Source: Pseudoduganella violacea
GTDB taxonomy: Bacteria > Pseudomonadota > Gammaproteobacteria > Burkholderiales > Burkholderiaceae_D
Assembly: GCF_014191875.1 (NCBI RefSeq)
Contig: NZ_JACHXD010000001.1
Location: 1 to 64,000, forward strand
Length of the DNA stretch: 64,000 nucleotides
Direction: 5' to 3'
The translations under genes were made by a program, and so were the position numbers. The stretch's first letter is position 1; each line of letters starts with the position of its first letter. Positions 25,965 through 34,405 of the stretch are shown in pieces. The notes under the pieces are model-generated. The model saw only the letters and a program-made list of their open reading frames with translations. It made no database searches and was not told the DNA's origin.

Positions 25965-27596
25965 CTATTTCAGTTGGAAGCCGCTGTCGCGCGGCGCGGA
26001 GGAAGCGTTGGATGCGGCGTTGGACGCGGCGGCGGCCGGCGCGGCGCCTTCCAGGCGGCCGTTCAGCATCAGGCTGGAACGGCTGGGCGCGGGTGGGCCA
26101 TCGGTCGGCAAGCCATAGCCGGGCGGCAGCGGCTTGACCAGATGGGCGGTGACGACAAACAGCAGCTCGGTGCGGTCCTGCTGGAAATCGGTGCTGCGGA
26201 ACAGCGCACCCAGTACCGGCACCTCGCCCAGCACCGGCATGGCCTGCAGATTGCCGGATTGGGTATGGCGGATCAAGCCGCCGATGGCGAAGCTCTGTCC
26301 ATCGAACAGCTGCAAGGTGGTAGCGGCGCGGCGCGTGGTGATCAGGGGCAGGACCGAGCTGCCGCCCAGGCCCGCCGCGCTGATGCCCACGCCTTCGCGC
26401 GACAGCTCCGACACTTCCGGCGCCACCTTGAGGTGGATGCGGCCGCCCGACAGCACGGTGGGCGTGAAACGCAGGCCGACACCGAATTCCTTCTCCTGCA
26501 GGGTGACGCGGTTGTTGTCCTGACCGACGGGAATCAGCACCTTGCCGCCCGCGAGAAAACTGCCTTCCTGGCCGCTGATCGCCATCACCGTCGGCTCGGC
26601 CAGGATGCGCACCAGGGCGTCGTGGCGTTCGCCGTCCACGCGCAGGCGGTTGCCATCGGGCTTGCCCAGCATCAGGCCACCGCCCGTGGTGCCGCTCAGG
26701 AAGTTGGACAGCACGCTGGCCGTCCAGCTGCCCACGCCGCGGTGCAGCAGGGCGCTGCCTTCCAGCTTGTCGAGCAGGGTCTTGGACACTTCCGCCACCT
26801 TCACTTCAAGCATCACCTGCTGCGGCGCCGTGACCGACAGCATGTTCACGATGCGGCCTTGCGCGGCGCCGCTGTCCGGCGTACCGGCGGCGGGCGCGGA
26901 TGGCTTGGCCGGCGATCCGCCCGCTGCCTCCTCCGGAGCGGCGGCGGCCAGCGCCTGCGCCGGACGCCGCACATAGGCTTGCGCCAGCTCCAGCACGCGC
27001 GCCAGCGTCGGCGCGTCCTCCACTTCGCCGCTCAGCACCAGCGCATCGGCGGCGGCGCTGACGCGGATATGGCGCTCCGCCGGCAACAGTTCGGCCAGCG
27101 CCGCCTGCAGGCCGGCCGTGTCCACGCCCACCGTCACTTCGATCACGCTGCAAACGCCGCTGCGACCCTGCACGATCATATTGGTGCTGCCCACGTCCGT
27201 GCCCAGCACGTACAAGGTGTCGGGCGCAACCAACATGGCTTGCAGTATGGCGGGATTGCCCACGCTGCGGTTGCTCACCGCTTCCGGCAGGCGCAGCAAG
27301 GTTGACTTTCCGATCGGCAGCGCCAGCTTGCCCGGCGCGGCGGCCTGGCCGCCGCAATGCAAGGCGGCGTTAAGCGCGGTCCGCTGCACCACTTTCGATG
27401 CGGCGGCGGCCGGCATGGGAGCCGCGCCACCCGGCGCAAGCGGCGTGGAAGCGGCCGACGCCACAGCCAACGTGCCGGACGCCGGCGCGGCAAGGGCGCT
27501 CCGCGGCGGCGCAGTGCCGCCGCACAGGGCGAGCGTCAGCAGGCAGGCCTGCGGCAGGCGGCGCTGCAGGAGAAGGTGGAAGAGGCGGGTCGTCAT
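25965..27596 (-). CDS. rcpA: Tad pilus outer-membrane secretin RcpA/CpaC
   Basis: RcpA forms the outer-membrane pore for the Flp fibre. The 543-residue precursor has a signal peptide, then an N-terminal domain with GKSTLLRLPEAVSNRSVGNP and DVGSTNMIVQGRSGVCSVIE (pilus-formation N domain). A BON-like region (LSGEVEDAPTLARVLELAQA) and the secretin domain (FGVGLRFTPTVLSGGRIHLK, VPVLGALFRSTDFQQDRTEL, LLFVVTAHLVKPL) follow. The order and length match CpaC proteins. It lies between cpaB/rcpC and the lipoprotein gene on the same strand. Confidence 0.92.
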   Translation of the reverse strand: MTTRLFHLLLQRRLPQACLLTLALCGGTAPPRSALAAPASGTLAVASAASTPLAPGGAAPMPAAAASKVVQRTALNAALHCGGQAAAPGKLALPIGKSTLLRLPEAVSNRSVGNPAILQAMLVAPDTLYVLGTDVGSTNMIVQGRSGVCSVIEVTVGVDTAGLQAALAELLPAERHIRVSAAADALVLSGEVEDAPTLARVLELAQAYVRRPAQALAAAAPEEAAGGSPAKPSAPAAGTPDSGAAQGRIVNMLSVTAPQQVMLEVKVAEVSKTLLDKLEGSALLHRGVGSWTASVLSNFLSGTTGGGLMLGKPDGNRLRVDGERHDALVRILAEPTVMAISGQEGSFLAGGKVLIPVGQDNNRVTLQEKEFGVGLRFTPTVLSGGRIHLKVAPEVSELSREGVGISAAGLGGSSVLPLITTRRAATTLQLFDGQSFAIGGLIRHTQSGNLQAMPVLGEVPVLGALFRSTDFQQDRTELLFVVTAHLVKPLPPGYGLPTDGPPAPSRSSLMLNGRLEGAAPAAAASNAASNASSAPRDSGFQLK

Positions 27597-27605
27597 GGCG
27601 GCTCC

Positions 27606-28484
27606 TCACAGACACTCCCGGCGGCTGCGCAAGCCGTCGATCACGCCGCTGCAGGCTTTGTCCGCCGCGGCGGCTGGGCGGGCGCCGCGCGCGCGCCGCG
27701 AAGGCGCGGCCGGCGCGGCCTCGGGCGTCATGGCGGCGGGGACGGCAACGGCCGGCGGCAGCGCGGCGACGGCCGCCTGGCCGCCCAGCAGCGAGAGCTT
27801 GGTGGCGCCGCCGGTCACGCCGGGATGCGGGTCCACCTGGTTGCGCAGCGCCAGGGACAGGCTGCCCACGCTGCGCGCCAGGTCCAGCTTCTCGGCCTGC
27901 ACCGGCGTCACTTCCAGCGTCACGGCGTTGACCACGCGCGGCTTGGTATCGTCGCGGCTCACCTCCTGCGCCACGGCCAGCACCAGGATCCGTTCCAGCA
28001 CGATCTTGGAGATGGCCGCCTCCTGCGCGCCGCGCGCGCCGCTCTCGGCCTGCATATTGACCAGGATGTCGACGAAGTTGCCGGGCAGGGCGAAGCCGGC
28101 CACGCCCACCACGTCGTTGACGCGCACCGTGATGGCGCGCTTGCCTTCGGCGATCAGGGCCGACAGGCCGCCCAGGGTGCCGGCCGGCGCCAGCTTGGCC
28201 GCCGTCAGCGGCTCGCCGCGCAGCACGCTCGATTTGAGCACGCGCCCATTCAGCTGCAAGGGATCGCGCAGGGCGCCTTGCGGCAGGCTGGCCGCCGGCC
28301 AGTCGGCCAGCTTGAGCATGTCCGGCGCCAGGCGCTGGCCCAGGTTGACGTCGATCCCGGCCACCACGATGCGCGCCGCCGCGCCGCTGTTCTTGTGCAG
28401 CAGCCAGCGTGAGGCCAGCACCACGGCACACAGGCCCAGCGCCACGGCCACCGCCATCATCAGATATGCGCGCCGGTTCTTCAT
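27606..28484 (-). CDS. rcpC: Flp pilus assembly protein RcpC/CpaB
   Basis: The 292-residue protein has one N-terminal membrane helix (AYLMMAVAVALGLCAVVLAS), then an SAF-like domain (VVAGIDVNLGQRLAPDMLKL, LRGEPLTAAKL). The RcpC/CpaB C domain follows (ITVRVNDVVGVAGFALPGNF, VDILVNM). It is a periplasmic partner of the secretin, possibly binding peptidoglycan. A short Ala-rich tail ends in SRRECL. The ATG overlaps the stop of the upstream AAA ATPase gene (ATGA). Confidence 0.9.
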   Translation of the reverse strand: MKNRRAYLMMAVAVALGLCAVVLASRWLLHKNSGAAARIVVAGIDVNLGQRLAPDMLKLADWPAASLPQGALRDPLQLNGRVLKSSVLRGEPLTAAKLAPAGTLGGLSALIAEGKRAITVRVNDVVGVAGFALPGNFVDILVNMQAESGARGAQEAAISKIVLERILVLAVAQEVSRDDTKPRVVNAVTLEVTPVQAEKLDLARSVGSLSLALRNQVDPHPGVTGGATKLSLLGGQAAVAALPPAVAVPAAMTPEAAPAAPSRRARGARPAAAADKACSGVIDGLRSRRECL

Positions 28485-29884
28485 TTGATGCTTTCGTAGA
28501 GGCTGGCGTCGGCCGCCTCGCAGTTATGCAGCGCGGGACCGCTGGACAGGGCTGCTGCGCCCTCCTCGTCCGCGGCGGCAAACATGCTGCTCCAGGCCTG
28601 CTCCAGCGCGGCGCGCATCAGGCGCGGCGTGGCCCCGGTGAAACCGGCAAAGTCCACCAGCCGGCTCACCACTTCGCGCGGATAGCAGGCCAGCAAAGGC
28701 TCGCCGCTGCCGCCATGCAGCTCGGCGACCAGGTAGCCGAGCATGGCTTCGTCCGGCGCGATATTGGCGGCGCGGCAGTGCTGGCGGAACAAGGCGCGGT
28801 AAGCGTCCTCGCCGATGGCGCCGACGGCGATCTTGTAGGCGACGCGGCGCAGCGCGGCGCTATCGAGCAGGGCGTGCGGCGCCAGGCTGGTGGCGAACAC
28901 CAGCACCGCGTCGAACGGTAGGCTGAACTGATGGCCGCCCTGCAGCGTGAGCTGGTCGCGGCGCGCATCGAGCGGCTGGGCGAAACGGTTCAGCAGGTCG
29001 GCCGGGCGCACGCGCTGGCGTCCCAGGTCATCGATGATGAACAAGCCGTTGTTGGCCTTGAGGTGGGGCGGCGCCTGGTAGCAGCCGCTGTAGGCGTCGT
29101 AGCGCAGGTCGAGCATATCGGCCGCCAGTTCCGCGCCGGCCTGCACCACGGGACGCTGGCACAGCACCCAACGGCTGTCGCCATGGCGCCGCTCCAGCGG
29201 CTGGCGGCCCACCGCGCTGGCCGGCGGCAGGTGCAGCAGCGGATCGTAGATCTGCACGATTTCCTGGCCCAGCGCCAGCGCATACGGCACCGCCACCACG
29301 CCCTGCAGCAGGCCGCCCAGCTTGCGCGCCAGCGTGCTCTTGCCGCTGCCCGGCGGGCCGTACAGGAAGATCGAGCGGCCCGAATGCAGGGCCGCGCCGG
29401 CCAGCGCATGCACGCTGGCCGGCAGGCAGTCGCCGGCAAACACTTCGGCCATATCCTCGGCCGTGATGGCGGCCAGCAAGCCGGCCTGGCGCTGCAGCAC
29501 GGCGCAATAGGCTTCCAGCGTGACCGGAGCCGGGCCGGCATAGCGGCAGCGCTCCAACCAGGCGGCGGCGCGCTGGCGGCCGGCGCCGGTCAGCTGGTAC
29601 TGCACGTCGATGTCGGAGTCGCCGCGCCAAGCCACTTCGGCCAGTTGCTCAGCCACCAGGAAGTCGAGCAGCTCGCGCAGCACATTGAGCGACAGGCGCA
29701 GGCGGGTGGCCAGCGCCGGCAGCGGGCTGCGGCCGGCGATGCACAGGGTCTTGCCCAGCAGTTCGACCAGCATCGGCTGGTCCAGGCCGGTGTCGCGCAC
29801 GGTCTTCGCTTGCGGCGGCAGCAGCGGCGCCGCCTCCTCATGGGCGCCGCCGAAAACGGCGGCCAGGGTTTCGCTTTCCATCAT
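28481..29884 (-). CDS. P-loop AAA ATPase embedded in the tad operon
   Basis: A 467-residue cytoplasmic protein that is not one of the standard Tad components. The N-terminal ~110 residues contain a winged-helix-like segment (LLGKTLCIAGRSPLPALATR, LRELLDFLVAEQLAEVAW). The ATPase core has Walker A GPPGSGKS (176-183), the Walker B-like LFIIDDLGR and arginine-rich sensor regions. The C-terminal part has DFAGFTGATPRLMRAALEQA. It resembles predicted ATPases with chaperone-like activity sometimes found in tad loci of this group. Start at 29884 has a strong AGGAGG 7 bases upstream; the longer upstream frame is tadV in another phase. Role (machine remodelling or gene regulation) is unknown. Confidence 0.8.
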   Translation of the reverse strand: MMESETLAAVFGGAHEEAAPLLPPQAKTVRDTGLDQPMLVELLGKTLCIAGRSPLPALATRLRLSLNVLRELLDFLVAEQLAEVAWRGDSDIDVQYQLTGAGRQRAAAWLERCRYAGPAPVTLEAYCAVLQRQAGLLAAITAEDMAEVFAGDCLPASVHALAGAALHSGRSIFLYGPPGSGKSTLARKLGGLLQGVVAVPYALALGQEIVQIYDPLLHLPPASAVGRQPLERRHGDSRWVLCQRPVVQAGAELAADMLDLRYDAYSGCYQAPPHLKANNGLFIIDDLGRQRVRPADLLNRFAQPLDARRDQLTLQGGHQFSLPFDAVLVFATSLAPHALLDSAALRRVAYKIAVGAIGEDAYRALFRQHCRAANIAPDEAMLGYLVAELHGGSGEPLLACYPREVVSRLVDFAGFTGATPRLMRAALEQAWSSMFAAADEEGAAALSSGPALHNCEAADASLYESIK

Positions 29885-30393
29885 GCTGATCCTCCTGTAT
29901 GAGCAACCGATTCTAGCGACGTGTTTCCTAGTGGATATTGATCGGCAGCAAAAGGTTGGGCCGTGGCCGGCAGCGGCCGATGCGCCCACGCCACAAGCAA
30001 CAAGCCGCCCAGCGCCACCGCCACGCCATACGGCAGGCGACGGCGCGGCGGCCGCGCCAGCAAGGCCAGCAGCGCCAGCACGCCGCCGATCAGGAAGGCC
30101 AGCCAGGCGATCTGCAGCGCGCCGAGCGGGCCGGTGAAGGCGCCCACCATGATCAGCAGCTTGACGTCGCCGGCCGCCATGGCGCCGCGCAAGTACAGCG
30201 GCAAAAACAGCAGCGCGCCGGCCGCCATGCCGCCCAGCGCCGGCAACAGCGGCAGGTTCAGCTTCCAGCGCAGCGCAAAGGCCAGCAGCAAGCCGCCCAG
30301 CACCAGCAGATTGGGAATGCGGCGCCAAGCCAGGTCGGTGATGGCCGCCTGCAGCAGCAGGCAAAGCAGAAGAATTTCGAGCACGTTCAGCAT
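29881..30393 (-). CDS. tadV: Prepilin peptidase TadV/CpaA
   Basis: TadV is the aspartic-acid prepilin peptidase that cleaves Flp and the TadE/F/G pseudopilins. The 170-residue membrane protein has the two catalytic aspartates in conserved positions: D in LLQAAITDLAWRRIPN and the second in the GxGD-like box MAAGDVKLL. Five to six hydrophobic segments follow. It lacks the N-terminal methylase domain of PilD, as usual for TadV. The start at 30393 (MLNVLEIL) is preferred over 30435. Overlaps the ATPase gene by ATGA. Confidence 0.9.
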   Translation of the reverse strand: MLNVLEILLLCLLLQAAITDLAWRRIPNLLVLGGLLLAFALRWKLNLPLLPALGGMAAGALLFLPLYLRGAMAAGDVKLLIMVGAFTGPLGALQIAWLAFLIGGVLALLALLARPPRRRLPYGVAVALGGLLLVAWAHRPLPATAQPFAADQYPLGNTSLESVAHTGGSA

Positions 30394-30454
30394 GGCCGGC
30401 TCCCAAAAGGCTGCCGGCGCGCGGCCGGCAGCCAAGACGCTTGCCCCGATGGCG

Positions 30455-30631
30455 TTACGGGGTGAGCAGGGCGGCGATATTGGTGAAGCGGGCCAGCAGG
30501 GCCGGCGTGAACAGCGCGAGCGCCGCCACGATGGCCGCCGCCATCAGCGCCGCGATCAGGCCGTATTCGATGGCCGTGGCGCCCTCCTCATCGCGCACAA
30601 AACGGCTCAGTGCTTGTTTCAAGGTATCCAT
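30455..30631 (-). CDS. flp: Flp-type pilin (58 aa)
   Basis: This small gene encodes the major pilin. The product begins MDTLKQALSRFVRDEEGATA and continues IEYGLIAALMAAAIVAALAL, then a short tail ending LLTP. The G-A-T-A-I-E-Y-G pattern is the Flp pilin processing site: TadV cuts after the Gly, leaving Glu5 and Tyr6 in the mature fibre subunit. A GGGAG site lies 6 bases before the ATG at 30631. It is the first gene of the tad operon, 60 bases before tadV. It has the single hydrophobic helix expected of Flp. Confidence 0.93.
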   Translation of the reverse strand: MDTLKQALSRFVRDEEGATAIEYGLIAALMAAAIVAALALFTPALLARFTNIAALLTP

Positions 30632-31086
30632 GATTGACTCCCATAAAATGTTGAATGGACTCTGGCGCTATTGCATTGCAGCACCATTGCACTCAACTAT
30701 AGGAGCGGCGGTTTTGGCGAGAATTGATGAGACGCAAGCTTCCCGCAAGGAACTATTCTTTCGCTGCAACAAACACCTTGCGCTGCGCGCCGTTTGTGTC
30801 AAACTGCAACAACAGTTTCCAGCAAGCTCATTAAAACCGGCCCAAACAGGGGTTTTCCCTGGGAAAACGGACGGAAATGGGGTATAAGCGCCTTCGCGGG
30901 CGCCGCTGGAAGCGAAAAAATTTCGTAATTTTTTCACAGCTTAATTGCCTATTATGCAAAAAGCTATTATCCTGATCAGCTGTCCTTCGGAAAGGCCTCG
31001 TGCTTTGCGTCACTGTGTGCCTTAATTAACATAAAAACAATAGCCCACTCGCCGCGACGGTACCTGATTATTTTCAGAGAACGAGC
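30632..31086. promoter_or_regulatory. 455-bp divergent regulatory region between flp and the diguanylate cyclase, with a 17-bp palindrome
   Basis: No gene is seen here. The region must hold the promoters for the tad operon (minus strand) and the GGDEF gene (plus strand). The clearest element is GTTTTCCC-T-GGGAAAAC at 30852-30868, a perfect palindrome that could bind a dimeric regulator. AT-rich stretches occur at 30915-30985, with a CTATTAT motif near 30964-30970. I could not place a convincing -35/-10 pair for either direction. Confidence 0.5.
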
Positions 31087-32136
31087 ATGGATTCCCTACT
31101 GAAACACATGGTGGACATGACCGGCCACCGCGATCACACGATGCTCGACATCTCCGTGATCTCGGCGGTACAGGAGCTGGCGCGCGCCTCGCAAACCCGG
31201 GTGCTGACGCTGGCCCAGGTGCGTGGCCAGACCTTTGTCCGGGCGCGCGCCAGCATCGAGAGCGGCCGCCCGGCGCGCATGGACGAGTCGCCCGACCCGG
31301 CCAGTCCCGGCGAGCCGCTCAGCAACTACCCGGCGCTGGCGCGCTGCATTGCGCGCCACGAGCTGAATGCGGACATGGAAGACGCCGAAGGCCGCCATAC
31401 CCTGTGGCTGCCGATCTGGCTCGGCGACAAGGCCAGCACCTGCCTGGAAATCGTCCACCCCACGCCCTACACCAGCGAAACCATCCACATCATCGGCGGC
31501 ATCGTCAGCGTGTACCGCAACTTCCAGAACCTGCTCGACTACAGCGAGCGCGACTCCCTGACCGGCCTGCTCAACCGCAAAACCTTCGACGACCAGCTGG
31601 CCAAGATGCAGCAAGCCTCGCACGCTGAACCGGACGGTCTGACCCTGCCGCCGGGCGAGCCGGAACGGCGCCACCACTGCGAGGCGGAGCGGCAATGGCT
31701 GGCGGTGGTCGACGTCGACCACTTCAAGCATGTGAACGACCGCTTCGGCCATTTGTACGGCGACGAGGTGCTGATCCTGATCGCCAACCTGCTGCAATCG
31801 TCCTTCCGCGCCCAGGACCGCGTGTTCCGCTTCGGCGGCGAAGAATTCGTGGTGCTGCTGCGCTCGACCACGCTGGACAATGCGCGCCGCATCATCGACC
31901 GCTTCCGCATGAATGTGGAGCAGCACGATTTCCCGCAGGTGGGCAAGGTCACGGTCAGCGTGGGCTTCGTCAGCATCAGCAGCTACGAGGCGCCGGTGGT
32001 GGTGCTGGGCCGCGCCGACCAGGCGCTGTACTACGCCAAGAGCCACGGCCGCAATATGTCCTGCCACTACGATGAGCTGGTGAGCGGCGGCCTGCTGCAC
32101 GCCATCGAATCGAACGATACGGCCGAATTCTTCTGA
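31087..32136 (+). CDS. Diguanylate cyclase (GAF-like sensor plus GGDEF)
   Basis: The 349-residue protein makes c-di-GMP from two GTP. The GGDEF domain (about 155-335) has the active-site motif GGEEF (250-254), DVDHFKHVNDRFGH and an RxxD inhibitory site (RAQD, 241-244) five residues before GGEEF. The enzyme is therefore likely active and product-inhibited. The N-terminal ~150 residues lack membrane helices and resemble a GAF-type sensor (LWLPIWLGDKASTCLEIVHP). It is cytoplasmic. It is transcribed divergently from the tad operon and convergently with an HD-GYP phosphodiesterase. Confidence 0.92.
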   Translation: MDSLLKHMVDMTGHRDHTMLDISVISAVQELARASQTRVLTLAQVRGQTFVRARASIESGRPARMDESPDPASPGEPLSNYPALARCIARHELNADMEDAEGRHTLWLPIWLGDKASTCLEIVHPTPYTSETIHIIGGIVSVYRNFQNLLDYSERDSLTGLLNRKTFDDQLAKMQQASHAEPDGLTLPPGEPERRHHCEAERQWLAVVDVDHFKHVNDRFGHLYGDEVLILIANLLQSSFRAQDRVFRFGGEEFVVLLRSTTLDNARRIIDRFRMNVEQHDFPQVGKVTVSVGFVSISSYEAPVVVLGRADQALYYAKSHGRNMSCHYDELVSGGLLHAIESNDTAEFF

Positions 32137-33363
32137 TCAGGCCTCGGCCAGGGTCAGGAAACGCATCGGGTCCACATTCCATTTGGCCGGCAGCTCGTGG
32201 CCGACGATCTTGTCGCCGCCGCCGAAGCCCAGGCCGCGCGACAGGTCCACGGTTTCCGGCTTGATGTAGATGTTCGACTTGGTGTTGAAGAAGACGTTGA
32301 CCTTGGGCGCCAGCAGATTGGTTTCGTGCGGCTCCACCACCACGCCCAGACGGCCCGACTCCAGCAGCACCAGGGTGCCGACCGGATAGATGCCGACGCA
32401 GCGCATGAATTCCTGCACATACTGCGGGTTGAAGTGGAACTTGCTCCACTCATAGATCTTGCGCAGCGCGGCGGCGGCCGGCATGCCCTTGTGGTAGCAG
32501 CGGTCGGCCGTGATGGCGTCGTACACATCGACGATGGCCGCCATCTGCGCCAGCTCGCTGATGCCGTCGCCCGCCTGCTGCGAAGGATAGCCGGTGCCGT
32601 CGCGCCGCTCGTGGTGGTGCAGGGTGATGTCGAGCGGGATGGGGCCGATGCCGGGCGATTTGCGCAGGATGTCGTAGCCGTCCTGCGGATGCTTGCGGAT
32701 GACGTCGAACTCCTCCTCGGTCAGGCGGCCCGGCTTGTTCAGAATGGCGTCCGGCACCAAGGCCTTGCCGGCGTCGTGTAGCAGGCCGCCCAGGCCCGCC
32801 TCGCGCGTGATCTCCTCGTCCATGCCGCGCGAATTGCAGAAGGCCACCAGCAGCGCGCACACGCTGACCGAATGCAGGAAGGTGTAGTCGTCCTTGGTTT
32901 TGATGCGCAGCAGGCCAAGCAGGGCGCCCGGATTGCGCAGGATCGATTCGGTGATGTTCTGCACCACCGGCTGCACCTGGTCCACTTCCACCGCCTTGCC
33001 CAGGCGGACGTCAGCCATCACATTGCGCACCAGGTTCGAGGCCTGGTGGCGGATCTGGGCCGCGCGCTGCAATTCCTCGCCCAAGCCGACCTTGACCACC
33101 TTGGCCGGCTTGGCCGCCAGCTGCGTGATTTCGCGCTCGGTCGCCTCTTGCGCCTCGGCCACGGTGGGGGCCGCCTCCACGTCCAAGCCCTTGGAGGCGT
33201 CGATGATAACGTCGTGGATGCCGGCTTTGAGGATCTTGCGGATCTCGTCTTCGCTGGTGATCAGGAAGCGGTTGCGCACGAAGGGGTGGGTCATCCAGTC
33301 GCAGCTGAGATCCTGGATATACATGCCGACCTTGAGCTGGGACGAATCAACTTTCTTGAACAT
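32137..33363 (-). CDS. HD-GYP c-di-GMP phosphodiesterase with DUF3391 N-domain
   Basis: The 408-residue protein should hydrolyse c-di-GMP. Residues 1-~125 form a DUF3391 domain (VDSSQLKVGMYIQDLSCDWM). The HD-GYP domain follows with H196-D197 (GLLHDAGK), the second metal-site region and HHERRDGTGYP (250-260), so the diagnostic residues are intact. A PilZ-like or other extra domain is not seen. Its stop abuts the stop of the diguanylate cyclase (32136/32137), with no room for a terminator between them, so antisense overlap of transcripts is likely. Confidence 0.92.
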   Translation of the reverse strand: MFKKVDSSQLKVGMYIQDLSCDWMTHPFVRNRFLITSEDEIRKILKAGIHDVIIDASKGLDVEAAPTVAEAQEATEREITQLAAKPAKVVKVGLGEELQRAAQIRHQASNLVRNVMADVRLGKAVEVDQVQPVVQNITESILRNPGALLGLLRIKTKDDYTFLHSVSVCALLVAFCNSRGMDEEITREAGLGGLLHDAGKALVPDAILNKPGRLTEEEFDVIRKHPQDGYDILRKSPGIGPIPLDITLHHHERRDGTGYPSQQAGDGISELAQMAAIVDVYDAITADRCYHKGMPAAAALRKIYEWSKFHFNPQYVQEFMRCVGIYPVGTLVLLESGRLGVVVEPHETNLLAPKVNVFFNTKSNIYIKPETVDLSRGLGFGGGDKIVGHELPAKWNVDPMRFLTLAEA

Positions 33364-33462
33364 ACAGATCCTGCAAGGTGGGAGGGCGGAAAGCGTTAGA
33401 ATGAGTATAACAAAGAGTTTCCTCTAGGGATCACCTTTACCCCGCGCGCTACACTAAGTTAC

Positions 33463-34392
33463 ATGGAAATACGCCAACTCCGCTACTTTGTTGCAATTGT
33501 CGATCATGGTTCCCTGTCGCGCGCGGCCCTGGTGCTGCATGTGGCCCAGCCGGCGCTGACCCAGCAACTACGCCATCTGGAGGAAGAATTGGGGGTGCAA
33601 CTGCTGCACCGTTCGGCGCAAGGCGTGCTCAGCACCGATGCCGGCAAAGTGTTTTACGACCATGCCCAGGCGATCCTGAAACAAGTGGCGGATGCGAAAC
33701 AAGCGGTTACCCATTCGGCCCGTCCCGCGGGCAGCGTCACGCTCGGCCTGCCGCACAGCGTCTCGGGCGCGCTGGCCCTGCCGCTGCTGACGGCGGCCCA
33801 GCAGCACTATCCCGACATCACCCTGCAACTGACGGAGGAGTTGACCGGCAATCTGGCCGAGCAGCTCAAATCCGGCCGCGTCAATCTGGCCGTGCTGTTC
33901 GACGATGGCCAGCTCACGCCCTTCGCCACCACGCCGCTGGCGGAAGAAGAACTGGCTTATATCTGCCGCGCCGACGGCGAGGACTTCAAGCTGGGCGCCA
34001 GCGTGACCCTGGCCCAGGCGCTGGGCACGAAGCTGATCCTGCCCGGCCTGCAGCACGGCGTGCGGCCGCGCATCGAAGCGGTGGCGCGCGCCGCCGGCCT
34101 GCATACGGGCGACGTCATCGAAATCAATTCCATCGCCATCCTGAAATCGGCCATCCTGGCCGGCATGGGCGCCACCATCCTGCCGGTGGCGCCGCTGCTG
34201 GCCGAGATCGAACGCGGCAGCATGCGCGTCCATTCCATCCACCACCCGCCCATCTCGCGCACGGCGGTGCTGTGCGCCTCGCGCACGATTCCCTTGACGA
34301 ATGCGGCCAACGCCATCAGCCAATTGGCGCTGCAAGTGGCGCAGGAACTGTGCCGCAGCGGCGCCTGGCCCGGCGCCCGCCTGCTCGGCTGA
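33463..34392 (+). CDS. LysR-family transcriptional regulator (NAC/CysB-like group)
   Basis: The 309-residue protein has the N-terminal winged helix-turn-helix MEIRQLRYFVAIVDHGSLSR and AALVLHVAQPALTQQLRHLE. A two-lobed substrate-binding domain follows (SVTLGLPHSVSGALALPLLT, VVEINS-like EINSIAILKSAILAGMGATI). Overall similarity is to nitrogen-assimilation-control-type LysR proteins. No operator or effector can be named. The tail PPISRTAVLCASRTIPLTNA is closely related to a gene fragment at 36584-36697. It is convergent with the glycosyltransferase gene. Confidence 0.9.
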   Translation: MEIRQLRYFVAIVDHGSLSRAALVLHVAQPALTQQLRHLEEELGVQLLHRSAQGVLSTDAGKVFYDHAQAILKQVADAKQAVTHSARPAGSVTLGLPHSVSGALALPLLTAAQQHYPDITLQLTEELTGNLAEQLKSGRVNLAVLFDDGQLTPFATTPLAEEELAYICRADGEDFKLGASVTLAQALGTKLILPGLQHGVRPRIEAVARAAGLHTGDVIEINSIAILKSAILAGMGATILPVAPLLAEIERGSMRVHSIHHPPISRTAVLCASRTIPLTNAANAISQLALQVAQELCRSGAWPGARLLG

Positions 34393-34405
34393 AGCGGCGC
34401 GCCAG

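Noticed and set aside
30660..30680. A sigma54-like TGGCG...TTGC pattern before the tad operon
   Set aside because: The spacing between GG and GC is 7 or 12 bases on the plus strand, not 10, and the strand is wrong for flp.
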